NCBI GenBank assembly: GCA_014859465.1
Contig: JACUUF010000021.1
Location: 1 to 43,351 of the forward strand
Direction: 5' to 3'
DNA: 43,351 nt
Origin: Methyloprofundus sp.
GTDB lineage: Bacteria > Pseudomonadota > Gammaproteobacteria > Methylococcales > Methylomonadaceae
The notes under the pieces are model-generated. The model saw only the letters and a list, made by a program, of their open reading frames with translations. It was not told the DNA's origin and made no database searches. The first letter of the stretch is position 1. The number at the start of each line of letters is the position of its first letter. Below, piece after piece: positions 30,244-39,255 of the stretch. A program made the position numbers and the translations under genes.

Positions 30244-30976
30244 AGCCTACTTTGTTTTAATCCGTGGACTGTTGCGCGAACAGCGCCATTGGGGCGAATT
30301 TACGCCCTTATTAGCGCAGCAATTTCCTGCTGCCGAGATAGTAACATTAGATATTCCAGGCAATGGCAGTCTGCATCAAGAAACCAGTCCCAATACTATA
30401 GCTGGCCTGACTGAAGCACTGCGCGTGCAACTCGAAGGCAAAAAAAATATGCATCTTATTGCGCTTTCTATGGGCGCTATGATTGCCATAGATTGGATGA
30501 ATCGCCACCCTTTAGAAATTAACAGCGCGGTGCTAATTAATACTAGCGTACGTCCTTATTCGCCTTTTTTTCAGAGGTTACGTTGGCAAAATTATCCGCG
30601 TCTTGTCAGTATGTTATTTAAGTCCGCCGAGCAAAGGGAGCGGGATATATTAGCTTTGACTGCAAATCTCCACCAACAGGACACTAGGCTATTGGCTGAT
30701 TGGCAAAAATGGTGCGCACAGTACCCAGTATCTAAAATAAGCGCTATCAATCAATTACAGGCCGCAGCGCAGTTTTTAGCGACAAATAAACCAGCGCACC
30801 CTTTGTTAATTATCAGCGCTAAAAATGATCGTTTAGTGGATTATCGGTGTAGCGTAGCTTTGCATAAGGCATGGCATTGTGATTACTTGCAACATGCAAG
30901 CGCAGGGCATGATTTGCCTTTAGATGATCCTAAATGGTTAGCTCAGACTATTGAAAAATGGCTGGTTACGAATTGA
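30230..30976 (+). CDS. Alpha/beta-fold hydrolase
   Basis: 248 aa from ATG 30230, preceded by AAGGGAG; an earlier in-frame ATG at 30179 lies inside the upstream gene and is less likely. The catalytic set is S80 (LIALSMGAM), an Asp in SAKNDRLVD (D200 or D204) and H227 (SAGHDLP). The oxyanion-loop region reads LIRGLLREQRHWG, where most family members have HG. It overlaps the M14-type gene, so the two are probably coexpressed. An esterase or lipase activity is likely; the substrate is unknown. Confidence 0.82.
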   Translation: MSKNKAYFVLIRGLLREQRHWGEFTPLLAQQFPAAEIVTLDIPGNGSLHQETSPNTIAGLTEALRVQLEGKKNMHLIALSMGAMIAIDWMNRHPLEINSAVLINTSVRPYSPFFQRLRWQNYPRLVSMLFKSAEQRERDILALTANLHQQDTRLLADWQKWCAQYPVSKISAINQLQAAAQFLATNKPAHPLLIISAKNDRLVDYRCSVALHKAWHCDYLQHASAGHDLPLDDPKWLAQTIEKWLVTN

Positions 30977-31128
30977 TAAACCAAGCCTTTTTCTTGTTAA
31001 CACACTCGGTTTGAGAGTACTTGATAAGTGCTCAGTGTGACTTACTAGAAAATGACTTCACAAGAATTATGATATACATTCCCTAATAAGCATTTGGAAA
31101 TAAGAAATAGGTATTTTAGTTGTACCGA

Positions 31129-31383
31129 CTACTGATTTTTTTCATCTTCAACTGTTTGCTCTGGTTTTGCTAATTTTTCATTAATGTAATCAGCTGCTTT
31201 ACTAGCCTCCTCATTCATAACTTCTTTGGCCTCTTCATATTTTTGACTCGTTTTTTCAGCCGCCTGATCAATTTTTTTTCCTGCTTTTTCTGCAGGTCCT
31301 TCGTTTTGTTCACAAGCTGTCAAGCCAAAAACAGCGGATAAACAAATAGTCATAAAAATTTTTTTAGCTGGATTTTTTTTCAT
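31129..31383 (-). CDS. Small lipoprotein with a charged helix
   Basis: 84 aa. The lipobox is FGLTAC (cleavage before C24) after a basic, hydrophobic signal. The mature part is Lys/Glu/Ala-rich, predicted as one long amphipathic helix (KKIDQAAEKTSQKYEEAKE and onward). It is a substrate for Lgt. It resembles small stress-linked lipoproteins that are common next to Sll1863-type proteins, but no function can be assigned. Confidence 0.8.
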   Translation of the reverse strand: MKKNPAKKIFMTICLSAVFGLTACEQNEGPAEKAGKKIDQAAEKTSQKYEEAKEVMNEEASKAADYINEKLAKPEQTVEDEKNQ

Positions 31384-31491
31384 GGGGATGCCTTGTTGTC
31401 ATTATAGGAGATTGCAGCGCTAAACTAATATGGATAACAATATTTTTGTGGCTAGCGGAAAATTTTTTAGATCTAATAAAAGAGTAAAGAT

Positions 31492-31779
31492 TTATCGAAA
31501 CTTGGAAGATACAGATTTAAGTGTACTACCGAGTGAATCCCAGGAATTTTCAATACCTACTTTGAGCTCTTCCCATGCGTCATCACTAGTATCTTTAAGC
31601 TCAGTAAGTTTTTCACTTGCTGCTTTTTGCATGGCTTGCAATTCTTCAATCTGCTTGTGATATTTAATTTCCACATCAGCCTCTGCATATTCAGCTTTCG
31701 CTTTGAGCTTTTTAATTTCTGCGCTCCATTCATCTAACTGTGCTTGCATTTTTTTTTCATACGCTTGTTTTACACTCAT
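31492..31779 (-). CDS. Coiled-coil protein, Sll1863-type stress family
   Basis: 95 aa from ATG at 31779, which has GGAG 7 bases upstream; a longer reading from 31866 lacks such a site. The sequence is a continuous charged coiled coil (VKQAYEKKMQAQLDEWSAEI, KAKAEYAEADVEIKYHKQIE) ending in DAWEELKVGIENSWDSLGST, characteristic of this small cytosolic family. The role is not established; association with general stress is family-level knowledge. It is next to the small lipoprotein. Confidence 0.82.
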   Translation of the reverse strand: MSVKQAYEKKMQAQLDEWSAEIKKLKAKAEYAEADVEIKYHKQIEELQAMQKAASEKLTELKDTSDDAWEELKVGIENSWDSLGSTLKSVSSKFR

Positions 31780-32081
31780 AATTACGCTCCGATTTGATGT
31801 TGGTTGAAATTCAATTAATACTGCGAGATAAGTAATGCTTTTATGATTGTTAAATTCAGTTAGCATTGCTACATACTACCAACTAAATACACAATTAGGT
31901 ATAAATACTTAGAAAATAAAAGAAAATTAGCTGACAACATAAAAAAAATAAGTCATTTTTATGCGTGCTTTATATTTTGCTACTTCTGAATTCGCTGCGA
32001 AAGATTAATTTCTTGCGCCTCAATGCCGTTTGTTTGCGAATCGCTGGCAAGTAAGCGCCGCAGCGCTGATCTAACTTAACA

Positions 32082-32873
32082 TTACATTAATTTTTCCGCT
32101 AAAGTAATGACAATCTCAACCATAATTAAATCAATAATAATCCATTCTAGTGTCGATGAATGCTGATGTTTTTGTTCATCGGCTAACATCTCTAATAAAT
32201 CATGAATGGTATCTAGTTTTTTGGATAATATATCGGTACGCTGTTTTAATTCTAGATAATTTGCCATTTGCATATACAAAGCCTGAAATTCGGGATGCTC
32301 CCAAAAGAACTCGGGAATATCCAATAAATCAAATTTTAGGACAATAGCACTATTGGTTAAAAACAATTGTCCGCGAATTTTAGCCAATTCTTTTTTAGAA
32401 AGATTAATGCGCCCCGTTTTCGCTAAAGAAACGGGTAAGTGCTTAGTTTTTTCTATCGTTTCTAGGGCTTGGCGTTCAAATGAGGATAATTTAATCGACT
32501 GCGCCATAGCATGAGCAACCGCTAACAATTTTTTATCATCATCACCAGCTTCAATTTCAATGCAATCAAAGCGAATTCTATTTTCTAAAGCATTTAATAG
32601 GTAGCGGAAATTATCTTCTTGAATATTTTTGTGTATAGCATTGGCAAATTCACATAAACGCATCTGCAATTTACGTCGTTCATCCAGTTCTACATTCCAA
32701 TGCACGACAACGCCATAAGGAAAGACCATCGAATAGGATTGGTTATGTTCGATCAACAAAGCATCTTTAAGTAATACCGCCCGCCGAGTGGCGAGCAAAT
32801 TATCACAGAGCTTAGAAAAATCAAATGAGTCAGCGAGACAAAGCGTAATACACTGTAGCGTTTTATCGTTCAT
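32082..32873 (-). CDS. RMD1 / DUF155 family protein with C-terminal membrane anchor
   Basis: 263 aa. The DUF155 features are SYSMVFPYGVVVHWN, the AVAHAMAQSIKLSSFE helix, the LSKKELAKIRGQLFLTNSAI segment and the DIPEFFWEHPEFQALYMQM motif. A C-terminal hydrophobic span (LEWIIIDLIMVEIVITLAE) anchors it. Eukaryotic relatives act in mitochondria or meiosis; the bacterial role is unknown. Its start overlaps the stop of the GNAT-C39 gene by 4 bases, so it is the last gene of the ATP-grasp cluster. Confidence 0.87.
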   Translation of the reverse strand: MNDKTLQCITLCLADSFDFSKLCDNLLATRRAVLLKDALLIEHNQSYSMVFPYGVVVHWNVELDERRKLQMRLCEFANAIHKNIQEDNFRYLLNALENRIRFDCIEIEAGDDDKKLLAVAHAMAQSIKLSSFERQALETIEKTKHLPVSLAKTGRINLSKKELAKIRGQLFLTNSAIVLKFDLLDIPEFFWEHPEFQALYMQMANYLELKQRTDILSKKLDTIHDLLEMLADEQKHQHSSTLEWIIIDLIMVEIVITLAEKLM

Positions 32874-33979
32874 GACTGGGCAATAATAAGGGTTGCTTGT
32901 AGTTGACTTCGACCAAATCGAGCCATGGCTTGAAAATCAACTTTAGGAACGGGAACAAAAACATTATCCGTAATGCTGGCATGCGGTTCATCATCGACAT
33001 CAGGATCATGCAAATACATAAAATGTTCATCATGTGCAGTTAAAACCACCCAATGCGGTGCTTTGTTACGGTTAATGCGATAAGTGCTAATCAAAATCAA
33101 CGGGATATGCCCTGCATCGAGATGGGCAATTAATTCATCTATTTCTATATTTCGCTGATGAATAGTAACGGATGTTTGCTTTAATTGCTGCATAAAATCT
33201 TCTTGCACTAGCGTAATAATCGCTCGCTTTTCCTGACTTCTAACACTATTAAAAAATAAAATATCCTGCTGACTCAGATACATATCAACCTTAAATCCAC
33301 GCCGCCAGGCCGCTAGTGCCAAGCCATGCGGCCCACAACCACCATGCCCGGCAGTCATAAAAATAGTGGTTGATTCACGCCATAGTTGTAATTCATGCGC
33401 CTGTGTCTGCAAAGTATCTGCATCGAGTGCTGACATCGCCATAATTAATGATGAGGGTCCACAGGTAAATTCGGTACTTTGTGGATAGTAAGGCACTTGC
33501 AAGCGGGTTTCTGGCTGTGGATAAATAATGCGTTTTTCAAAACACAAGGCTTCACTATGATCTTCATAATAATCTTGTTTACGATTAAATTGTCGATAAC
33601 CCAGCCCTTGATAAAGGGTAATGGCACGCTCATTATCCGGGCGCACTTCTAAGCGTAAGTACACACAGTCATGCTGTTGTGCAGTGAGTTCTAATTGCTG
33701 CATCAAAGCTTTACCTAATCCAGAACCACGCTGATTAGGTAAAATCGCCAGCGAATACAATCTAACTAAAGAGGTACCACTTCGATATAAGAGCAAGCCA
33801 TAACCGGCAATCGTGTCATCGACTTCAAGCAAAATAATATCAGCATGTGCTTTTTCCAGCATCCATAAAAAGTTGCGCTGGGTCATTTTATCCTGCTCAA
33901 AACAGCTATTTTCAACAAACACTAAAGCCTTAACATCCGCTTTAGTGGCCGGACGAAAACTGATAACAGAATTACTCAT
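32870..33979 (-). CDS. GNAT acetyltransferase fused to a C39-type cysteine peptidase
   Basis: 369 aa, two domains. Residues 1-150 are a RimI-like GNAT domain with acetyl-CoA loop NQRGSGLGKAL (82-92) and LYQGLGYRQFNRKQDYYED. Residues 158-369 are a peptidase C39-like papain fold with catalytic Cys173 (STEFTCGPSS), His309 (KAPHWVVLTAHD) and Asp325 (YLHDPDVDD). There is no transporter domain, so this is not a bacteriocin exporter. The gene lies between a DUF2817 peptidase and RMD1 with overlapping ends on both sides. One protein could both acetylate and cleave or transfer a peptide; the substrate is unknown. Confidence 0.9.
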   Translation of the reverse strand: MSNSVISFRPATKADVKALVFVENSCFEQDKMTQRNFLWMLEKAHADIILLEVDDTIAGYGLLLYRSGTSLVRLYSLAILPNQRGSGLGKALMQQLELTAQQHDCVYLRLEVRPDNERAITLYQGLGYRQFNRKQDYYEDHSEALCFEKRIIYPQPETRLQVPYYPQSTEFTCGPSSLIMAMSALDADTLQTQAHELQLWRESTTIFMTAGHGGCGPHGLALAAWRRGFKVDMYLSQQDILFFNSVRSQEKRAIITLVQEDFMQQLKQTSVTIHQRNIEIDELIAHLDAGHIPLILISTYRINRNKAPHWVVLTAHDEHFMYLHDPDVDDEPHASITDNVFVPVPKVDFQAMARFGRSQLQATLIIAQS

Positions 33980-35045
33980 GGGCTAATTTTTTTAAAGACA
34001 TAGTGATGATTTGCTGGCAACGAAATAAAACCATTTCCTGCCAATCTTGATATTCGGGATAAAAATAGCCACGCAATTGTTTTTGAATACTTTGTTTTTG
34101 CGCTGTGCTGACAGGATTATGCCAACAATAATTTTCCTGTTGCAAGATAGCAAACATCTTATCCACAGAAAAAGTGCCAAACTCCAGCGTGACATAACAG
34201 CCTTGCACTGGAAAATGCTGATGCCACAAATAATCCATTAGACCGTGTTTAGGGACGGAGCTGGAGGTGCCTGCCGCTGGCTCAGTCATATTATGCGCAA
34301 AACACTGTCTAGCCCATTTTGCCCCGGAACTATCGGGCTGATGATCGCTAATTATTTCACCATAACCATAGGGCCCTAAGCCTGAGTGTATATCAACAAC
34401 AATCACTTTTTGCCGCTCAGAAATATGGAATTCATTTATTAATTGCAGGGCAAGCTGATGTGACCAACTGGCTTTGTTACCCCCATAAAATAAGCCATGG
34501 GCATCGCTATATTGGCCACCGCAGACAGCCTGCTCAAATCGCGTGTCGCCCCAATCAAGACGATAGTGTTTCAAGCTATGTTGAGTAGCTAATAATCCTT
34601 GTTCATCTAAACCGCTCAGCGCTAAAAATGACATTAATTGCTGATAATCACTATTTTTAGGTGTATCAGTAAAATCAACAAAATTGCGATTTAAATCAAT
34701 ATTATCTTCATTCACGCGCCGATCAAATGCAAATCCATAGGGATTGAGCGCGTGAATAATTAACACCGCCGTATCAGAGTCTATTTTGGGTAAATGCTGC
34801 AAAAAATCAATTTGTGCCGCCGAACCACAATAACCTTCAACGCCATGCGTGGCACTAATTAGAACCAGTAAATTACTTGCTTGTTTAGCCCCCAAATAAA
34901 GGACATGCGTAACTAATTCTAATTCAAGATCAGGGATTGTATTTTTATAAGCGGTTAAAGTGCCATCGACCGACTGACTCGCCATCAAAAATTTATCTCT
35001 GGCTTCAGAATATTCTTTGGAAAAACAATCAATTGATCTGTGCAT
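33972..35045 (-). CDS. DUF2817 M14-type metallopeptidase
   Basis: 357 aa. Zinc ligands as in M14 are ISATHGVEG (H67, E70) and VVDIHSGLG (H220), with E288 in VTLEFGTF as probable catalytic base and DNIDLNRNF (114-122) as the substrate-carboxylate loop. It is a cytosolic carboxypeptidase or amidohydrolase candidate. It lies 5 bases downstream of the ATP-grasp gene and overlaps the next gene by 8 bases. It therefore pairs a peptide-bond-forming ligase with a peptide-bond-cleaving enzyme. A perfect DnaA 9-mer within it (34159-34167) is probably incidental. Confidence 0.87.
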   Translation of the reverse strand: MHRSIDCFSKEYSEARDKFLMASQSVDGTLTAYKNTIPDLELELVTHVLYLGAKQASNLLVLISATHGVEGYCGSAAQIDFLQHLPKIDSDTAVLIIHALNPYGFAFDRRVNEDNIDLNRNFVDFTDTPKNSDYQQLMSFLALSGLDEQGLLATQHSLKHYRLDWGDTRFEQAVCGGQYSDAHGLFYGGNKASWSHQLALQLINEFHISERQKVIVVDIHSGLGPYGYGEIISDHQPDSSGAKWARQCFAHNMTEPAAGTSSSVPKHGLMDYLWHQHFPVQGCYVTLEFGTFSVDKMFAILQQENYCWHNPVSTAQKQSIQKQLRGYFYPEYQDWQEMVLFRCQQIITMSLKKLAHE

Positions 35046-35050
35046 AAGTT

Positions 35051-36511
35051 TTAAATCGTGTGTTGACGTTCTAGTCGACGCAAAAATTCCCCCATAATCG
35101 TTAAATATAAGTCATAACCCCTATATTGATCTTCGACCTCACTATCAATGCTCGGATTATCATTAACTTCAATAATCACATTGCGCCCTGGTAATTCTTT
35201 TAAATCAACACCATAAAGACCATCGCCAATTAATTTAACGGCTTTACTAGCGACTTTAATCACTTCTTTAGGCACTTTATGAATAGGCATCGCTTCAAAA
35301 CCGCCTGTTTTATCGGTACCGGTATTATCATGGTTATAAATTTGCCAATGATCGCGCGCCATATAATACTTACACGCATAAATCGCTTTATTATTTAAAA
35401 AGCCGATACGCCAGTCAAAATCAGTTTTAACATATTCCTGGTACAGCAAAATAGCCGATTCTTGAAACAATTCAGCACATTGCTGCTGTAATTGTTCACG
35501 ATTCGATACTTTAACCACGCCAATAGAAAAAGAGCCATCCGGAATTTTTAAAACGCCAGGGTAACTAATAATCTGCTCTAAAGCTTGATAATCAATAGCA
35601 TTATCTCTGACTAATAATTCTGTTGTGGGTGTCGGTACACCATTAGCATTAAGCAAATCTGCCAAAAACACTTTATTAGTACATTTCAAAATAGAATCGG
35701 GATCATCCAAAACCACCATTCCTTTACTTTCAGCCCGTTTAGCAAAGCGATAAGTATGATGATTGATTTTTGTGGTTTCCCGAATAAACAAAGCATCGTA
35801 TTCTAGCAAACGCGCATAATCATGCTCATCGATTAAATCAACATCAATACCCAGCTCATTTCCTGCGCGAATAAAATTTTTAATCGCTTTACTATCACTA
35901 GGCGGTAGTTTTTCTTGGACATTACATAAAATAGCGAGTTCGTAACGATAGCGTTTTTTAGATTTTGGTTTACGCCATATTTGACGACTATATTTATCAA
36001 TAGCAATAGCAAATTCAGACTGCTCCAGCTCATTAAGCTCGACTAAACTGCCTGGGTTAATAGTCTCAATTTGCCAAGTGCCATTACGGACAAAGCTAAG
36101 GTCTAAAATAGGGCAAGGATAAAGTTCAAATAATTGTCGGGCAATTTTTTCTAGTGTGGGGCTATTCGATTGACCAAAAAATATTTTCAGCTGCATCGAT
36201 TGATCATCGTTTTTCAAATACTTATTCAATTGCGCATCTATGTCTTCATGCAATTGATAAAAATGATGATTACCCAGATCAGTCATACTACGTATCGAAG
36301 GAATAACGCGTTGTCCTCTCGCTTCAGCAAGTAAAGAGCAATAGTAACCCGTGCCGAGATAACTATAATCACGACATAAATTAATGACTTTAGCCTTTGT
36401 TTTCTTATCAATCTGTAAAGACAAATAGTCCTTTACACTGATTAATTCATTACTTGGATAGTAGGGAGCCCAGTCTTCAGGAGTATCGACGACGATATAC
36501 AGACTTTGCAT
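35051..36511 (-). CDS. RimK-family ATP-grasp ligase with RimK-like N-terminal domain
   Basis: 486 aa. The N-terminal 180 or so residues match the RimK-like ATP-grasp N-terminal domain (SVKDYLSLQ, CRDYSYLGTGYYCSLLAEAR, FGQSNSPTLEKIARQLFELYP). The ATP-grasp core covers about 200-480, with LKIPDGSFSIGVVKV as the glycine-rich loop, YQEYVKTDFDWRIGF, and the metal-binding EVNDNPSID (448-456). The family joins amino acids or peptides through acyl-phosphate chemistry (for example glutamylation). It is the first gene of the leftward ATP-grasp-M14-GNAT/C39-RMD1 cluster. Its promoter lies towards the DnaA-box repeat region. Confidence 0.9.
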   Translation of the reverse strand: MQSLYIVVDTPEDWAPYYPSNELISVKDYLSLQIDKKTKAKVINLCRDYSYLGTGYYCSLLAEARGQRVIPSIRSMTDLGNHHFYQLHEDIDAQLNKYLKNDDQSMQLKIFFGQSNSPTLEKIARQLFELYPCPILDLSFVRNGTWQIETINPGSLVELNELEQSEFAIAIDKYSRQIWRKPKSKKRYRYELAILCNVQEKLPPSDSKAIKNFIRAGNELGIDVDLIDEHDYARLLEYDALFIRETTKINHHTYRFAKRAESKGMVVLDDPDSILKCTNKVFLADLLNANGVPTPTTELLVRDNAIDYQALEQIISYPGVLKIPDGSFSIGVVKVSNREQLQQQCAELFQESAILLYQEYVKTDFDWRIGFLNNKAIYACKYYMARDHWQIYNHDNTGTDKTGGFEAMPIHKVPKEVIKVASKAVKLIGDGLYGVDLKELPGRNVIIEVNDNPSIDSEVEDQYRGYDLYLTIMGEFLRRLERQHTI

Positions 36512-36754
36512 GCAGTTTCCTTAAAATTAAGCGGATTTATACACGCATGATAGTAGCTAATAGAAGATATTAAAGTTTTATATAGGTGATGCATTGTCAC
36601 AATGCATCGTATCTATTTTTTATAAATAAAAACCAATGACTTACAAATACTTCTTGGTATTTTTCATGCTTGAAAAACAACTAACTTACGCAAGGCATGC
36701 GGAAAATAAAATATGCTAAATTGTAAATTATCGCTTTTTTGTAAGGAAAAATTC

Positions 36755-36997
36755 TAAGCTTGTCGCTTATATATAAATAAGATTGAATATTTTATATCAA
36801 CTTATTACTACTATTAGTGCGCTTAATATCTGTGGATAAGCTATTTTTTATATTTATTATCATGGTGTTGCAATTATTTTAAGCGTGTTATCAAGTTTGG
36901 ACTTAAGTGTACTGAAACTGAGTGAAAAAACAGCTGTAAAATTAAGCTACAGATTGCACACATTATGTTACTAACATAATCCACAGAGTTATCCACA
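36755..36997. repeat. Origin-like DnaA-box module, copy B
   Basis: Perfect DnaA boxes TGTGGATAA (36831-36839) and TTATCCACA (36989-36997) in opposite orientation, 158 bases apart, and a near-perfect TAATCCACA (36977-36985) one turn before the second. The left part is AT-rich and could unwind. It is nearly identical (a few substitutions, no gaps) to copy C. Confidence 0.85.
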
Positions 36998-37396
36998 AGC
37001 TGTTTTATTGTTTTAGATAATATTTTAGAAGCTAGAGAAATATGAATGTTTTAAGCCTGTGATAGCTAAAAAGCATGTATTTTTAACACTAAAAATATAA
37101 GCGTTATTTGGGTACAGTCGCTTTACACGCAAGGGAAATAAGGAATTTTACGTTAGTCGAAAATTCGTATGATTGGATCTGAAAATTTAACCAAAACGGC
37201 TTAACCGAGATTATTATTTTAGTAAACCTATGCCGGAAAAGAATTTACCGATAAACTAAAATCTTTGCTTACAGATAAAAATTAGTACAAAGGTTCATTA
37301 AAGACTCCGTCTGAGGCTAATCATATTTAAACGTAAAATAGTGATTTTTGTGTTCAGTTGTAACTTAGGTATAAAATATTTTAAGCATCGAATGTT

Positions 37397-37639
37397 TAAG
37401 CTTGCAGCTTATATATAAATAAGATTAAATATTTTATATCAACTTATTACTGCTATTAGTGCGCTTAATATCTGTGGATAAGCTATTTTTTATATTTATT
37501 ATCATGGCGTTGCAATTATTTTAAGCTTGTTATCAAGTTTGGACTTAAGTGTACTAAAACTGAGTGAAAAAACAGCTGTAAAATTAAGCTACAGATTGCA
37601 CACATCATGTTACTAACATAATCCACAGAGTTATCCACA
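37397..37639. repeat. Origin-like DnaA-box module, copy C
   Basis: Second tandem copy with boxes at 37473-37481, 37619-37627 (TAATCCACA) and 37631-37639. Spacing is identical to copies A and B. It ends 67 bases before the phosphorylase start codon, so DnaA binding here could also influence that gene. Confidence 0.85.
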
Positions 37640-37706
37640 GGCTATAAAGAGGTCAAAGTAAATTCCATCACATACGCCATTCGTTAAACACAATAATAAA
37701 AAAACT

Positions 37707-39242
37707 ATGAGTATTGATACTTTAAAAGTTCGTCAGGTGGGCATTGATACCTACCATGAAAATGTCGCTTATCTAAACCGTGAATGCAGTGTTTATCGAG
37801 CAGAAGGATTTCAGGCTTTATCTAAAATTCAGGTCAGTAATAATGGTTCAAAGCTGTTAGCTGTGCTGAATGTTGTGGATGACAATTCAATTGTGCTGCC
37901 AGGAGAATTAGGTTTATCGCAACAGGCGTTTAATTATTTAAATGTTAAAGAAGGCACCTTAGTCAAGGTTAATCACGCGCAGCCACCTAAATCGATGGAT
38001 GCTGTACGGCGTAAGATTAATGGAGAGCGGCTAGATCAAACGGATTTTAATGAAATTGCCCATGATATTGCTGAAACACGTTATTCAAAAATGGAAATGG
38101 CCGCGTTTCTAGTGGCAACAGGGCAGAATAATCTTGATCGCGATGAGATATTGTATTTAACTCGGGCAATGTTGAAATCGGGCGAAACCATGGATTGGGA
38201 TGAGCCTTTGGTGGCTGATAAGCATTGTATCGGGGGTATTCCTGGAAATCGTACATCAATGTTAGTGGTGCCGATTGTTGCCGCACATGGTCTGTTAATT
38301 CCTAAAACTTCCAGCCGAGCCATTACTTCACCTGCGGGTACGGCAGATACCATGGAAGTTCTGGCTAATGTGAATCTTGAGCCTAATCAAATGCTGGATA
38401 TTGTGCGCCAGCAACGCGGTTGTTTATCTTGGGGTGGGACAGCAAAACTAGCCCCTGTGGATGATTTGTTAATTTCTGTGGAAAGACCGTTAGGCATCGA
38501 TTCGCAAGGGCAAATGGTCGCTTCTATTTTGTCCAAAAAATTAGCCGCAGGATCGACGCATTTGATTATTGATATTCCTGTGGGAGCAACGGCTAAAGTA
38601 CGGCACATGCGCCAGGCCTTGGCTTTGCGCAAATTATTTGAATTTGTCGGCGACCATTTGAATATCCATTTAGAAGTGATGATTACTGATGGCAGACAGC
38701 CTATAGGCAGGGGAATTGGTCCTGTCTTGGAGGCGCGTGATGTGATGCAAGTTTTGAATAATGATCCTGATGCACCCGCTGATTTACGCCAAAAATCATT
38801 ATTATTGGCAGGCCGCATTATTGAATTTGATCCTGATGTGCGCGGCGGGCAAGGTTATGCTATTGCCCGTGATATTTTAGAATCAGGTCGAGCTTATGCA
38901 AAAATGGCTGAAATTATCAAAGCGCAGGGCGAGCATGAGATTGATTTACAGCTTGGAGAATTATGCTATCAAGTGTGTGCCGAGCGTGATGGGGTTGTTA
39001 TCAGTATTGATAACTTTCAGATGTCTAAAGTTGCCCGCTTAGCGGGTGCACCAATGGATAAAAAAGCCGGTGTGGATTTATTGAAAAAACTAGGAGATAA
39101 AGTAAAAAAAGGTGAGACGCTGTATACAATCTATGCAGAGTTTTCCGCTGATTTTAAATTTTCTATTAGTCTGGCGCAACAAGATAGTGGCTACGTGATA
39201 GGAGAAGCGGAACAAATGCTAAAACCATTGATCGATTTTTAA
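37707..39242 (+). CDS. Thymidine phosphorylase family protein, AMP phosphorylase type
   Basis: 511 aa, longer than E. coli DeoA (440) because of an N-terminal domain of about 85 residues typical of archaeal-type AMP phosphorylases. The signature [19 protein letters not shown] and [20 protein letters not shown] match that branch and not DeoA (which has SGRGLGHTGGT). The C-terminal domain is [20 protein letters not shown]. Known archaeal members convert NMPs and phosphate to base and ribose 1,5-bisphosphate. The gene is 13 bases before a PRPP synthetase homologue. No RuBisCO or ribose-1,5-bisphosphate isomerase is in view. Whether it prefers AMP or thymidine needs assay. Confidence 0.88.
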   Translation: MSIDTLKVRQVGIDTYHENVAYLNRECSVYRAEGFQALSKIQVSNNGSKLLAVLNVVDDNSIVLPGELGLSQQAFNYLNVKEGTLVKVNHAQPPKSMDAVRRKINGERLDQTDFNEIAHDIAETRYSKMEMAAFLVATGQNNLDRDEILYLTRAMLKSGETMDWDEPLVADKHCIGGIPGNRTSMLVVPIVAAHGLLIPKTSSRAITSPAGTADTMEVLANVNLEPNQMLDIVRQQRGCLSWGGTAKLAPVDDLLISVERPLGIDSQGQMVASILSKKLAAGSTHLIIDIPVGATAKVRHMRQALALRKLFEFVGDHLNIHLEVMITDGRQPIGRGIGPVLEARDVMQVLNNDPDAPADLRQKSLLLAGRIIEFDPDVRGGQGYAIARDILESGRAYAKMAEIIKAQGEHEIDLQLGELCYQVCAERDGVVISIDNFQMSKVARLAGAPMDKKAGVDLLKKLGDKVKKGETLYTIYAEFSADFKFSISLAQQDSGYVIGEAEQMLKPLIDF

Positions 39243-39255
39243 ACGAGGCATCACC

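Larger units (their letters stand above)
36512..37706. other. Gene-free AT-rich region with duplicated origin-like module
   Basis: 1195 bases between divergent genes. It contains a direct repeat of 243 bp (36755-36997 and 37397-37639) with DnaA boxes, a roughly 400-base AT-rich spacer, and an AT-rich left flank. It must also hold the promoters for the ATP-grasp cluster (left) and the phosphorylase-prs pair (right). No convincing gene is present; a short frame beginning YAGKEFTDKLKSL in the spacer (37228-37284) has no start. Confidence 0.85.

Noticed and set aside
37228-37284. Short frame YAGKEFTDKLKSL in the spacer of the origin-like repeats
   Set aside because: No start codon, about 18 codons only, and no recognisable parent protein.
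36755-37639. CRISPR array
   Set aside because: There are only two long (243-bp) repeats with DnaA boxes and one long spacer; no short regular repeats and no cas genes.
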